Positions 1 to 7,873 are shown, counted from the stretch's first letter. The stretch: 9,374 nucleotides of DNA from CAZLBV01 sp964557845 (GCA_964557845.1 CAZLBV010000208.1:1-9374), one strand, 5' to 3'. Translations and numbers: made by a program. Notes: generated from the letters alone by a model not told the origin.

Positions 1-60
1 CCTGAATCTATTGCCCAGGCTGGAGCCGCCGTAGGAAAAGTCCTGAACCTCATCTCCTGA
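1..60 (+). CDS. HdrA-like flavoprotein, C-terminal end only
   Basis: The first 60 bases translate without interruption to PESIAQAGAAVGKVLNLIS followed by TGA; the rest of the gene lies before the window. The peptide matches the C-terminal end of the HdrA flavoprotein core: the complete HdrA-like protein just downstream has the equivalent stretch PESIVQAQAASGKILASLI at residues 459-477. The first 20 bases of the two stretches differ at one position. In the downstream protein this stretch is followed by two ferredoxin motifs, whereas here the protein stops, so this paralog lacks the C-terminal ferredoxin domain. That arrangement resembles the QmoA-type branch of HdrA-like proteins, but 19 residues cannot decide the subfamily. 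It lies 44 bases before the next gene on the same strand and is probably in the same operon. Confidence 0.75.
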   Translation, partial: PESIAQAGAAVGKVLNLIS

Positions 61-104
61 AGGTTGGTTCGGTGAACTCTAAAAGAAAGTAAGGATAAAA
101 AAAA

Positions 105-1790
105 ATGAATGAAAGAATTGGAGTTTATGTATGTGAATGCGGGCCGAATATCCCGGATAGAATAGATATTGATAAAGTTTTGGAAGAAATTTCTACAATT
201 GACAATGTAGCTGTAGCCAAAAGATTTGGACTTCTCTGCTCGAATGACGGAAAAAAATATCTTGAGGAAGAAATCAAACAGGAAAATCTTTCTCATCTGG
301 TTGTTGCCGCCTGTTCACCCAGAGATCATGAAAAAACTTTTATGGGAGTTTGTCAGAGAGCCGGGCTGAATCCCTATCTTTTTCAGATGGTCAATATTCG
401 GGAACAGTGCGCCTGGATGATTTCTGATAAAGTTGAAGCCACCAGAATGGCTATTAAATATATAAGGGCCGGCATAAACCGGGTGGCACTGCATGATCCC
501 TTAGTAAAGAAAGAGCTTGAAGCCAACCCCAATGTCCTGGTGCTAGGTGGAGGGATTTCTGGTATGGAAGCGGCTCTATCTCTGGCCGGGGAAAACAGAA
601 AGGTTTACCTGGTAGAAAAATCCGAGTCTTTGGGCGGGATGGCAAACAAACTATCTCAACTTCTTCCTCATCAGGGAACAAACCTCTCCGCCATTCAGGA
701 AAAGATCGAAAAGATCCAAAGCAATGAGAATATTGAGGTCTATACAGGGCACGAAGTAGAGGATGTCCGAGGGTTTTTAGGAAATTTTGAGGTCACTATT
801 CAGGATACCAGCCAAAATGACAGCACAACCGGATTCCTGGTGGGCGCTGTTGTGGTTGCAACAGGATTTGACCTTTGGGATGCCCAAAGTATGGCTGTCT
901 ATGGCTATGGTGAGATTGACAATGTGGTTACTTCTCTGGAATTCGAAAAAATGATCTCATCCGATGAGATCCAGCTAAAAGATGGTAAAGCCCCAAAATC
1001 CATTGCTTTGATTCACTGTGTTGGCCGCAAAGAGAAAGGTTACTGTTCCAAAGTATGCTGCCTATATTCAATTAAAATTGCTGATCAGATTAAACAAAAG
1101 ATATCCGGAGCTAATATTCATGAATTCTATACAGATCTTTGCCTTCCAGAAAAAAAGGATCAAGATTTTTTTGAAGCTGTAAAAGAGAAAGGTGTTAATT
1201 TTATCTGGTCTGATGAAGTCAATATTAAGAAGAAAGACGGAAAGATTCTAGCTGAATATAAAACCAGAAACCAGAAAAAAGAATCAGTAGAAGTGGATAT
1301 GGCAGTTTTGGCTCCTGCTATGGTGCCTTCTGAAGGAAGTAAACGCTTGGCGGAAATACTCAATATACCTCTAGATGAAACAGGATTCTTTAAGGAGACT
1401 CATTCCATGCTCGATCCTGTTTCCACACCTATAGAGGGAGTTTACATTGTCGGGTGTGCCTCAGGGCCGAAAAATATCCCTGAATCTATTGTCCAGGCAC
1501 AAGCAGCATCCGGAAAAATACTCGCTTCCCTTATACCTGGAAAAAAATTAGAACCTGAAGTAAAGGTCAGCCAAATAAATGAGACATTTTGCACGGGATG
1601 TCAGACCTGCCTCAGTGTCTGCTGCTATGGTGCCATATCCTTCGATGAATTTAAGGGAGTATCGGTTGTCAATGAAGCCATCTGCCGTGGCTGTGGATCC
1701 TGTGTAGGAAGCTGTCCCTCAGGAGCTATTTTTTCTAAGCATTTCACCTATACACAGCTCTACCAGGAAGTACAGGAAGCACTGCACTGA
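105..1790 (+). CDS. hdrA: HdrA-like FAD/iron-sulfur subunit (CoB-CoM heterodisulfide reductase subunit A-like)
   Basis: This 561-residue protein resembles the iron-sulfur flavoprotein subunit A of heterodisulfide reductase, the cytoplasmic FAD subunit at which electron bifurcation occurs in Hdr complexes. The N-terminal domain has the family's Cys-rich start (C10, C12) and the VVAACSPRDHE segment near residue 67. An FAD-binding GGGISG lies at 148-153 with EKSESLGGMA downstream (171-180). The thioredoxin-reductase-like core carries the characteristic HCVGRKEKGYCSKVCC at 304-319. Two ferredoxin motifs close the protein: C496/C499/C502/C506 and C527/C530/C533/C537. It is shorter than typical methanogen HdrA, which has extra ferredoxin motifs. 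AAGGA at 91-95 sits 9 bases before the ATG. The neighbours (a second HdrA upstream, FrhB/FdhB-like and MvhD-like genes downstream) suggest one complex. One oddity is that the residue after C506 is Cys instead of the usual Pro. The family is secure; the substrate and partners are inferred. Confidence 0.9.
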   Translation: MNERIGVYVCECGPNIPDRIDIDKVLEEISTIDNVAVAKRFGLLCSNDGKKYLEEEIKQENLSHLVVAACSPRDHEKTFMGVCQRAGLNPYLFQMVNIREQCAWMISDKVEATRMAIKYIRAGINRVALHDPLVKKELEANPNVLVLGGGISGMEAALSLAGENRKVYLVEKSESLGGMANKLSQLLPHQGTNLSAIQEKIEKIQSNENIEVYTGHEVEDVRGFLGNFEVTIQDTSQNDSTTGFLVGAVVVATGFDLWDAQSMAVYGYGEIDNVVTSLEFEKMISSDEIQLKDGKAPKSIALIHCVGRKEKGYCSKVCCLYSIKIADQIKQKISGANIHEFYTDLCLPEKKDQDFFEAVKEKGVNFIWSDEVNIKKKDGKILAEYKTRNQKKESVEVDMAVLAPAMVPSEGSKRLAEILNIPLDETGFFKETHSMLDPVSTPIEGVYIVGCASGPKNIPESIVQAQAASGKILASLIPGKKLEPEVKVSQINETFCTGCQTCLSVCCYGAISFDEFKGVSVVNEAICRGCGSCVGSCPSGAIFSKHFTYTQLYQEVQEALH

Positions 1791-1815
1791 ACATGTCTAG
1801 AAACAGGAGAAACCA

Positions 1816-3039
1816 ATGACATCTAAACAAGAAAACAAAGGGAATCAGACATTATCGACCCAAGCTGCAACCTATCCAGCAAAAGAAGGAATCCAAAAGG
1901 CGGTTATCGATTTTCTGAAAAAAACATTGGAGCAGGACTGCTTTGATGCTCTGCTGATCCCGATCATGGTACCGGGAAGTCAATCTTATGCGTGGGTTCT
2001 GGCAAAAGACCCGAATTTGCTTGATGAAGCCAATCCTTTGCCTCCTGTAATGACTATTCAGGGAGGAAGGGCTTTATCCAGTATGAGTAAGCATGGAACA
2101 GCCAAGCTCCGCATTGGAGCTGTGCTGAGACCCTGTGAGTATCGGGCAGCTCTCGAACTCTTCAAGCTTAAACAGATCCATTTGGATAATATCAGCCTGA
2201 TCACGATCGACTGCCCAGGTGCTGTCCCCCTTAGAGATTATCACAATAATTATGAAGAAAGTATTAAAAATTACGAGAATATCCTGAAGACATGGGGAAA
2301 TGATGAATCTATTCGTCAGGCCTGTGCACGCTGCAATCAGTTCAGCCTTCCAGGTTTTGATGATGAAACTGCCTCAACACTGGTAGACATCCACATCGGG
2401 ATCTTAGGCGGAGACAGAAGTAAGATTTTACTTATTCCGGTTTCCCAGAAAGGAAAGGAAGACCTGGAAAAGCTGGGACTATCTTTAGATCAATCTATTG
2501 AAAGCTGGAAGTCAGAAGTTGCGGAAATTAAAAAGAAAAAAACTGAGACCAGAGAGGCGTTGCATAAAGAGTTTAAGAAAGAGATCAGCGGCCTGGAAAA
2601 CTTTGCCGCTATCTTTGATCAATGTATAAACTGCCATAATTGCATGAGGGTCTGCCCGGTATGCTACTGCCAGCAGTGTTATTTCGACTCTCAAACACAG
2701 CATCTGTCCCCCAAAAACTATCTGAGGAGAGCAGAGAGCAGAGGTGCACTTCGTTTTCCGCTCAACACGCTGCAATTTCATCTGGGGAGAATGTCCCATA
2801 TGGTTCTCTCCTGTGTATCTTGCGGGGCATGTGAGGATGCCTGTCCAGCCTCCATACCCGTGGGCAAAGTGTTCAGTTGGGTGGCCGATGAAACCCAGCC
2901 CTCCTTTGATTATATGGCAGGGCTGGATATGGATGAAGCCCTGCCCCTACAGAGCTTTCTAAAAGATGAGTTTTGTGAAGTCGAGACACCGTCTGAATGT
3001 GAAGCTAACAAATCCGTTGAGGTGAAAGAAAATGTCTAA
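1816..3039 (+). CDS. FrhB/FdhB-like iron-sulfur (flavo)protein, first of two tandem paralogs
   Basis: This 407-residue protein resembles the beta subunits of F420-reducing hydrogenase and formate dehydrogenase (FrhB/FdhB family), which carry FAD and Fe-S clusters and exchange electrons with a soluble carrier. Family-like signatures are IQGGRALSSM (81-90), AVLRPCEYRAALEL (102-115), DCPG (132-135) and the Cys pair C170/C173. A charged, probably helical linker (about 225-262) leads to a cluster domain with C270/C273/C276/C280, immediately followed by C283/C285/C288, and a final motif C333/C336/C339/C343 with Pro. AGGAG (1805-1809) is 6 bases before the ATG. The 3' end overlaps the next, paralogous gene by 8 bases, implying translational coupling. 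There is no signal peptide or membrane segment, so it is cytoplasmic. The carrier could be NAD(P)H, ferredoxin, F420 or a partner subunit; the sequence does not tell which. Confidence 0.8.
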   Translation: MTSKQENKGNQTLSTQAATYPAKEGIQKAVIDFLKKTLEQDCFDALLIPIMVPGSQSYAWVLAKDPNLLDEANPLPPVMTIQGGRALSSMSKHGTAKLRIGAVLRPCEYRAALELFKLKQIHLDNISLITIDCPGAVPLRDYHNNYEESIKNYENILKTWGNDESIRQACARCNQFSLPGFDDETASTLVDIHIGILGGDRSKILLIPVSQKGKEDLEKLGLSLDQSIESWKSEVAEIKKKKTETREALHKEFKKEISGLENFAAIFDQCINCHNCMRVCPVCYCQQCYFDSQTQHLSPKNYLRRAESRGALRFPLNTLQFHLGRMSHMVLSCVSCGACEDACPASIPVGKVFSWVADETQPSFDYMAGLDMDEALPLQSFLKDEFCEVETPSECEANKSVEVKENV

Positions 3040-4144
3040 TGCGTTAAAGATAAAAAAAGAGACTTCAGAAGGGATCCTTGATTTTCTAAAATACTTACTG
3101 GAGACAGAGAAAGTAAAAGGGATTTTTACCCTTAGAAAAATGAATGATTCCGGTGCAAGGGCTTATTCTCTGATCTCAAACTTAGAAGAACTAAAGAACG
3201 CCGATCCTTTTTATCCAATTATGCCGGTTAATGCAGGAAAAGCCCTCTCTTCTATGACGTTACAGGAAGCTCTAAGTGAACCAATGGCTGCTGTTCTCAG
3301 ACCTTGTGAGTTGAGAGCTTTTATTGAATTGGTAAAAAGAACCCAGGCTGATACAAAGAATCTTCTTTTGATCAGTCTTACCTGTGAAGGTGTCTATCCA
3401 TTAGATATGGCTACCAATGGCGATCTGGGCAAACAATTACCCGCCTACAATGAAGCAAGTAAAAAAGGCGAAAATGCAGCCGGTTTAAGGAGAACCTGTG
3501 AAACATGTGCCCATTTTGTGCCCAACTCAGCAGATATAACTGTTTTATTTGCCGGAAATAAGGATCTGGATTCAGAATGTACTCTGGTATTGAACACACC
3601 TTTGGGAGAAGAGTATGCCCGGGGCGCCTCAGGGAACATGGTAAGCGCCGAGATCGAGTCTAAAGAACTCACTCAATTGACAGAAAAGCGTAAAGAAGAA
3701 AGAGACAAAATGTTTCAGGAAAAGCAAGAGGATCTGAAAGATATGAAGTCTCTGGTTAAAACTTTCGCTGCTTGCCTAAGCTGCCATGGCTGCATGCATG
3801 TCTGCCCGATCTGTTACTGTTTTCTGTGTGATTTCGACTCGAAAGTTCATGAAGATGAGCAAAGTAATTTTGAATCTGACCTGACACGCAAGGGAGGAGC
3901 GCGTATTCCTTCCGGGACACTGCTCTTTCATGTCGGCCGTATGACACACATGGCTGTTTCTTGTGTCAACTGCGGTATGTGTTCCGATGTTTGTCCGGTC
4001 AATATCCCGGTAGCTGAGATATTTACCATGGTGGGAGATCCTCTCCAGAAGATCTTTGATTACCTGCCGGGAAGGGATGTTGATGAACCCGTTCCTTCCG
4101 GGACTTATAAAGAGGATGAATTTAAAGAATTAGGAGAGCAATGA
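3032..4144 (+). CDS. FrhB/FdhB-like iron-sulfur (flavo)protein, second tandem paralog
   Basis: This 370-residue paralog of the preceding gene has the same order of parts: NAGKALSSM (67-75), AVLRPCELRAFIEL (87-100), TCEG (117-120, versus DCPG in the paralog), C156/C159, a charged linker (about 205-240), then C248/C251/C254/C258 followed by C261/C263/C266, and a final C311/C314/C317/C321 with Pro. Both end in a matching tail, FDYxxGxDxDE followed by DEF. It starts inside the end of the upstream gene (8-base overlap) with GAGGTGA at 3019-3025, 6 bases before the ATG. The two copies are clearly divergent in sequence, so this is an old duplication and not a recent repeat. It probably sits in the same cytoplasmic complex as its neighbour, as a second electron-transfer module. 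Its own electron carrier is unknown. Confidence 0.8.
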   Translation: MSNALKIKKETSEGILDFLKYLLETEKVKGIFTLRKMNDSGARAYSLISNLEELKNADPFYPIMPVNAGKALSSMTLQEALSEPMAAVLRPCELRAFIELVKRTQADTKNLLLISLTCEGVYPLDMATNGDLGKQLPAYNEASKKGENAAGLRRTCETCAHFVPNSADITVLFAGNKDLDSECTLVLNTPLGEEYARGASGNMVSAEIESKELTQLTEKRKEERDKMFQEKQEDLKDMKSLVKTFAACLSCHGCMHVCPICYCFLCDFDSKVHEDEQSNFESDLTRKGGARIPSGTLLFHVGRMTHMAVSCVNCGMCSDVCPVNIPVAEIFTMVGDPLQKIFDYLPGRDVDEPVPSGTYKEDEFKELGEQ

Positions 4145-4192
4145 CATGTACGATCAGAGATATGAAAACATGAAGCCAAAAGGAGTCAGACA

Positions 4193-4618
4193 ATGAATGA
4201 AGCTTTTATGCCGCAGATCATCGGATTTTTGTGCAATTGGTGCTCTTATACCGGAGCTGACCTGGCAGGAGTATCCCGGATGCAGATTCCTCCCTCTCTA
4301 CGCGTTATCCGGGTGATGTGTTCCGGGAGGGTTAATCCAGTATTTGTGTTACAAGCATATCTTAAAGGGGCAGATGCTGTCATGGTCATGGGATGCCACC
4401 CTGGAGACTGCCACTATCAAAAAGGAAATTATAACACCAGAAGACGCTATGTCCTGCTGGATCAGATCTTCAAATCGATCGGACTTGATCATGAACGGAT
4501 CGGATTATGGTGGGTTTCCGCTTCGGAAGGAAAAAGATTCGCCCAAGTAGTAGGGGATTATACTGATAAGATTACAGCCAAGGGCCCGAATCCTATTCGT
4601 GAAGAGGTATTTATTTAG
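4193..4618 (+). CDS. mvhD: MvhD/FlpD-type [2Fe-2S] electron-transfer subunit
   Basis: This 141-residue protein matches the delta subunit of methyl-viologen-reducing hydrogenase (MvhD/FlpD domain), a small [2Fe-2S] protein that passes electrons from a hydrogenase or dehydrogenase module to HdrA. The whole domain is present: IIGFLCNWCSYTGAD (9-23, with C14 and C17), RVMCSGRVNP (40-49, with C43), and VMGCHPGDCHY (65-75, with C68 and C73). All expected cysteines are Cys, with no sign of selenocysteine. AGGAG (4181-4185) lies 7 bases before the ATG, and the gene follows the second FrhB/FdhB-like gene by 48 bases. In many genomes this domain is fused to HdrA (as in QmoB); here it is a separate gene at the end of the cluster. 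It is the last gene on this strand before a convergent operon. Confidence 0.92.
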   Translation: MNEAFMPQIIGFLCNWCSYTGADLAGVSRMQIPPSLRVIRVMCSGRVNPVFVLQAYLKGADAVMVMGCHPGDCHYQKGNYNTRRRYVLLDQIFKSIGLDHERIGLWWVSASEGKRFAQVVGDYTDKITAKGPNPIREEVFI

Positions 4619-4627
4619 AAGCCAGAC

Positions 4628-4647
4628 AAAGTTCGCTTTTATTTTAT
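4628..4647 (+). terminator. weak hairpin between convergent operons
   Basis: AAAG-TTCG-CTTT (4628-4639) forms a 4-bp stem with a four-base loop, followed by the T-rich run TATTTTAT. It begins 9 bases after the mvhD-like stop codon and reaches the stop codon of the opposite-strand LolA-like gene. The stem is short and AT-rich, so it would be a poor intrinsic terminator by itself. I call it only because of its position and its T tract. There is no matching T tract on the minus strand. Confidence 0.25.
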
Positions 4648-5304
4648 CTCTTGTTTGCCACTCCGGTACTGAAAAAAGTATTTGGATATTTTTGGGATTT
4701 TTTCCCAATCTCGGAACCATATCTCTTTAGAATTCCTCTCATCATAAATAACTTTCATCCAGGGGATTCTTCCGTAACGGTCAATATCAAATTGAAGAGA
4801 AATAAAATTAAATCCACTCTCCGGTTTTGGTATCAGTTCAAGCCTGTTGGGCCCTTTTTCTGATTGAATCAAAGTTATATCAAAGTGTTTTTTCAATTCC
4901 TCGATGGAATTAAGAAAAAATGGAGGTATAAGCTTCGAGATCCGATTATTTTTCCCTAAGTGTTGAAAATCAATTACTTCCAACTCATCCAGATCTAAGT
5001 CTTCGATCCAGATCTTTTCTCCATTAACATATAGATTAAGATTCTCATCGCCACGCATTTCCATCATGATGAAATGAGGTTTCCGGAAGTATAGTTTTCC
5101 TGCCAGATGTATCTCATCGGTCAACTGGCTGATAGTTTCAGTCTGTTCATATCGGCAAAACAGCCCCTCGGTGGTATCATAATTTTTCTCTATCTTTGCC
5201 AGGATCTCATCTAATTTATTTTGCTGAAAAGTAGAAACCGGATTGACCAAGACGCTCATTATAGCAAAGAACAACAGGCTGAGTAATTTTGTTTTATTAT
5301 TCAT
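4639..5304 (-). CDS. LolA-like periplasmic outer-membrane lipoprotein-sorting protein
   Basis: This 221-residue protein has an N-terminal signal peptide (basic MNNKTK, then hydrophobic LLSLLFFAIMSVLV, cleavage plausible around residues 22-26), so it should act in the periplasm. The mature part fits a LolA/LolB-like half-barrel: the DEILAKIEKNYDTTEGLFCRYEQTE start, GKLYFRKPHFIMMEM, LNLYVNGEKIWIEDLDLDE, and alternating beta-strand pattern to the end (FISLQFDIDRYGRIPWMKVIY). Classical LolA carries triacylated lipoproteins across the periplasm; members paired with RND exporters are thought to accept a lipid or lipoprotein from them. The start codon overlaps the stop of the upstream RND gene as ATGA (5301-5304), a strong sign of translational coupling. 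There is no lipobox cysteine at the signal end. The family is supported by pattern, not by an alignment; the cargo is unknown. Confidence 0.7.
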   Translation of the reverse strand: MNNKTKLLSLLFFAIMSVLVNPVSTFQQNKLDEILAKIEKNYDTTEGLFCRYEQTETISQLTDEIHLAGKLYFRKPHFIMMEMRGDENLNLYVNGEKIWIEDLDLDELEVIDFQHLGKNNRISKLIPPFFLNSIEELKKHFDITLIQSEKGPNRLELIPKPESGFNFISLQFDIDRYGRIPWMKVIYDERNSKEIWFRDWEKIPKISKYFFQYRSGKQEIK

Positions 5305-7829
5305 TTTCTTTTTTCTAAGATTCCCAGCAGAGATGGGACCATGATAAAAGTAAACACCAGACAGGCAAAAACTCCCATCGCGATTACAAATCCCATAGAT
5401 GAGACAGATTGGTTCTGGGAAAAAATAAGTGCACCGAATCCGATGAAAGTGGAAAGAGTGGTTAGAGTTATCACTGGCCCGATCTCTGGGAGGACTTCTC
5501 TTATGCTCTTTTTATCCCCAAGTCTTGTCCTGGTAAGCAAATGGACGGCATCATCGATCCCAATACCAATAAGCATGGCGGAAATACCTATCTGGAAAGG
5601 AGAGAATGAAATCTTTGCCAGAACCACAAAAGCAAGAGTGAAGGGAATCGCCCCAAGTAGCGGAAAGAGGCTCAAAAACACACTGAAGATATTTCTGAAA
5701 AATATAAAAACCAGAATAAGTACTGCCGCCAAACTGATAAAGCTGATTTTAAAAAAATCATTACGTACGACCTCACCGATCCGGCCGAAGACTTGATAGG
5801 TACTGGTAACCAGAAGACTGGATTTTACATGAGAAGAGAGGCGGAGCAAATCATCAAAAATATGTTCATCCGAGGGAAATTTGTCTTTATGATCGAATTT
5901 CGGCCACACATAGGTTTGAAGATATATTTTTCCATTTTCTTGCATTATAAATTTATCTAACTGATGGAAATAATTTTTATTTTTGAGGCCGCTCGAACCA
6001 TTGGCATATTCTTCGCCATTAATATCAACTGCGGTTTCCATTATTTTATAGTAATTTTCATATTCTTCCCTCTCGCGAAATTTAAGCTCATCCAGAAGAA
6101 CAAAAAATCTATCTTTATTATCCTTAATTGTTGTTTTAATTCTCTGCAAATCAGCAGCATCAGATTCATCCAAAGAATAGGGGAGAAATAAAGAGGAGGA
6201 TTGAAATCCATCGATCTTATTTTCCTGAATGTATTCGATCATTTTTTCATCCAGTATTTTTTGGGAAGCCAAGCCTTCCTTTATATTCTCTGCTTCCAAG
6301 GTAATTTGAGTATTCATAAAAAAAGCTGCTCCGAATTGGGAAGAAACCTTCCGGGAAGTATCCAGGGTTTTCAATTTTTCCGGAAAGGCAGTGAAAAAAT
6401 CCATTTCAAAGCTGAACTTTCTTAAAAACCATACACTGAATAGTATCAGCATCAAGGCTGTTCCGACAGCTAAATAAGGTTTGTTTAAGGGAAACGAATT
6501 CAACCGATCAGGAAGACGCTGAAATCGGATCTGCCGCGGGTTTTTCAAAAGGCCCGGTCCAAATAAAGCAACAGAAACAGGAAAAAGCGCCAGGCTTAGC
6601 ACTAACGTGATCAGAAGACCAAGAGATGTAAGGAGGCCGAACTGAAAAAGGGCTTTATAATCAGCAAAAATAAGACAAAAAAAGACTACAGCTGTAGTGC
6701 AGAGGCCGATCACAACCGGAGTACCGGCCTCATTTAGAACGTGTATTACTGCATCCTTATGAGATTGAGAATTTTCTTTGACTTGAAAAAACCGGGCCGT
6801 ACAATGAAGGGAAACATCTACTCCCAGACCAAGGATGATGGCGACAAATCCCATGGCCATAAAATTCAGGGGATTAAACACGACCCGGGCAAAAACCAGT
6901 ACAGCCAGCATTGAAATAAAGAGCGGGAAAAAGCAGATCACAACCGCGCGGATATTTCTGAAAGCACAAACGAGAAGCAGAATGATCAGTCCGGTTGCTG
7001 TCAAAGTGATAAATTTCATGTCCTGCTTTAAAATCTGAATACTCTCACCGATTACGGCATACTTTCCCGTAAGTTCATGCTGAATAGTGCGGGCATCCGG
7101 AATTTGAGTCTTAACCCGCATGATGGTTTCATTGATCCTATTGACAAAATCTGCGCAGAAGGCTGCATCTTCAGAGAATCCGGCAGGCTGTACAAAAATG
7201 AGCCGGGCAGTCTCATCCAAGGAATCAAAATATCCATTAAGGTAGGAAAACTTAAAATTTCCCATCCTGATCTCATAAAAGGGCAGGAGGATCTCGCGGA
7301 GATTAAGTACATCATTTACAACGATCTCCCTAAGGTATGGATCAGAGATAGTGATAAGCTTTCGTCTGGTTTTGATCAGCTCCCGCCGCATTTCCGATTC
7401 ATTGAATTTAGAGCTGAATCTCTCCCTTAATTCCGGATCTGAATTCAGCAGAACGGTGCGGAGAATTCGGGCGGCTTTGGGTATATCGTTAAAATCAAAA
7501 GGGCTGGCTTCAACATAAATGATATCCGGCCATGACACAAGTTCTCGTATCAGCGTTTCTGTAAGTGTATTGACTGCTTCAATGCTTGACTGAGAATAAT
7601 CAAAGTATATCAGCAGAGTCTCGCTGTCACCAAAACGCCTTAAATTTTCTGTATATGTTTGACTGACTGGATCATCGGGCAAACTGTCTCTAGAGGAGGT
7701 GGTTTCAAACCTAATGCTCCTTATAATAAAGGGAGCAGCTGCAACAAAAATCAAGATCAGGGCGACAAAGATCCATCTATACCTGAAGCTGAGCTGGGTT
7801 AATTTTGCGATAAGGTTCTTTTTGATCAT
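5301..7829 (-). CDS. RND/MMPL-family exporter, HpnN-like
   Basis: This 842-residue inner-membrane protein has the full RND layout: TM1 (about 19-36), a large periplasmic domain (37-270), TM2-TM6 (about 272-424), TM7 (about 451-469), a second large periplasmic domain (470-690), and TM8-TM12 (about 692-838). The duplicated proton-relay segments are visible as GLGVDVSLH (334-342, D338) and GIGIDDAVH (755-763, D759/D760). The length and the two-domain plan fit the MMPL/HpnN-type lipid exporters, not the longer AcrB-type drug pumps, and no membrane-fusion or TolC-like gene is adjacent. The downstream LolA-like gene overlaps by 4 bases, suggesting that cargo is handed to a periplasmic carrier. Hopanoids, other lipids or lipoproteins are the likely cargo by family analogy. 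No good ribosome binding site precedes the ATG, but no longer in-frame start exists because a stop codon lies shortly upstream. Confidence 0.85.
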   Translation of the reverse strand: MIKKNLIAKLTQLSFRYRWIFVALILIFVAAAPFIIRSIRFETTSSRDSLPDDPVSQTYTENLRRFGDSETLLIYFDYSQSSIEAVNTLTETLIRELVSWPDIIYVEASPFDFNDIPKAARILRTVLLNSDPELRERFSSKFNESEMRRELIKTRRKLITISDPYLREIVVNDVLNLREILLPFYEIRMGNFKFSYLNGYFDSLDETARLIFVQPAGFSEDAAFCADFVNRINETIMRVKTQIPDARTIQHELTGKYAVIGESIQILKQDMKFITLTATGLIILLLVCAFRNIRAVVICFFPLFISMLAVLVFARVVFNPLNFMAMGFVAIILGLGVDVSLHCTARFFQVKENSQSHKDAVIHVLNEAGTPVVIGLCTTAVVFFCLIFADYKALFQFGLLTSLGLLITLVLSLALFPVSVALFGPGLLKNPRQIRFQRLPDRLNSFPLNKPYLAVGTALMLILFSVWFLRKFSFEMDFFTAFPEKLKTLDTSRKVSSQFGAAFFMNTQITLEAENIKEGLASQKILDEKMIEYIQENKIDGFQSSSLFLPYSLDESDAADLQRIKTTIKDNKDRFFVLLDELKFREREEYENYYKIMETAVDINGEEYANGSSGLKNKNYFHQLDKFIMQENGKIYLQTYVWPKFDHKDKFPSDEHIFDDLLRLSSHVKSSLLVTSTYQVFGRIGEVVRNDFFKISFISLAAVLILVFIFFRNIFSVFLSLFPLLGAIPFTLAFVVLAKISFSPFQIGISAMLIGIGIDDAVHLLTRTRLGDKKSIREVLPEIGPVITLTTLSTFIGFGALIFSQNQSVSSMGFVIAMGVFACLVFTFIMVPSLLGILEKRK

Positions 7830-7844
7830 TGAAAAATTGGGGAC

Positions 7845-7873
7845 AGTTTACCCATTTACCTGATTTTTATCAA
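7845..7873 (-). promoter_or_regulatory. candidate sigma70-like promoter for the RND-LolA operon
   Basis: Read on the minus strand, TTGATA (7873-7868) is followed after exactly 17 bases by TAAACT (7850-7845). The first box matches TTGACA at 5 of 6 positions and the second matches TATAAT at 4 of 6. Transcription would start about 9 bases before the RND start codon, giving an almost leaderless mRNA, which fits the absence of a ribosome binding site there. This is pattern-based only, in AT-rich DNA where chance matches are common. Confidence 0.35.

Noticed and set aside
58..75. TGA at the end of the first HdrA as a possible selenocysteine codon leading into a longer protein
   Set aside because: Reading through gives another in-frame TGA 15 bases later and no ferredoxin-like sequence; the TGA stops of the HdrA (1788-1790) and second FrhB/FdhB-like (4142-4144) genes likewise lead to nothing recognisable.
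454..681. Minus-strand reading frame inside the HdrA gene
   Set aside because: It lies wholly within a strongly supported gene and its product shows no domain; the same applies to opposite-strand or shifted frames at 1160-1363, 2512-2962, 3411-3947 and 4344-4720.
5341..7430. Plus-strand reading frames across the RND gene
   Set aside because: All lie opposite a gene with clear transmembrane and RND motifs; their products are basic or low in complexity and start without ribosome binding sites.
5301..7829. AcrB-type multidrug efflux pump
   Set aside because: The protein is about 200 residues shorter than that family, and no membrane-fusion or outer-membrane channel gene is adjacent; the MMPL/HpnN layout with a LolA-like partner fits better.
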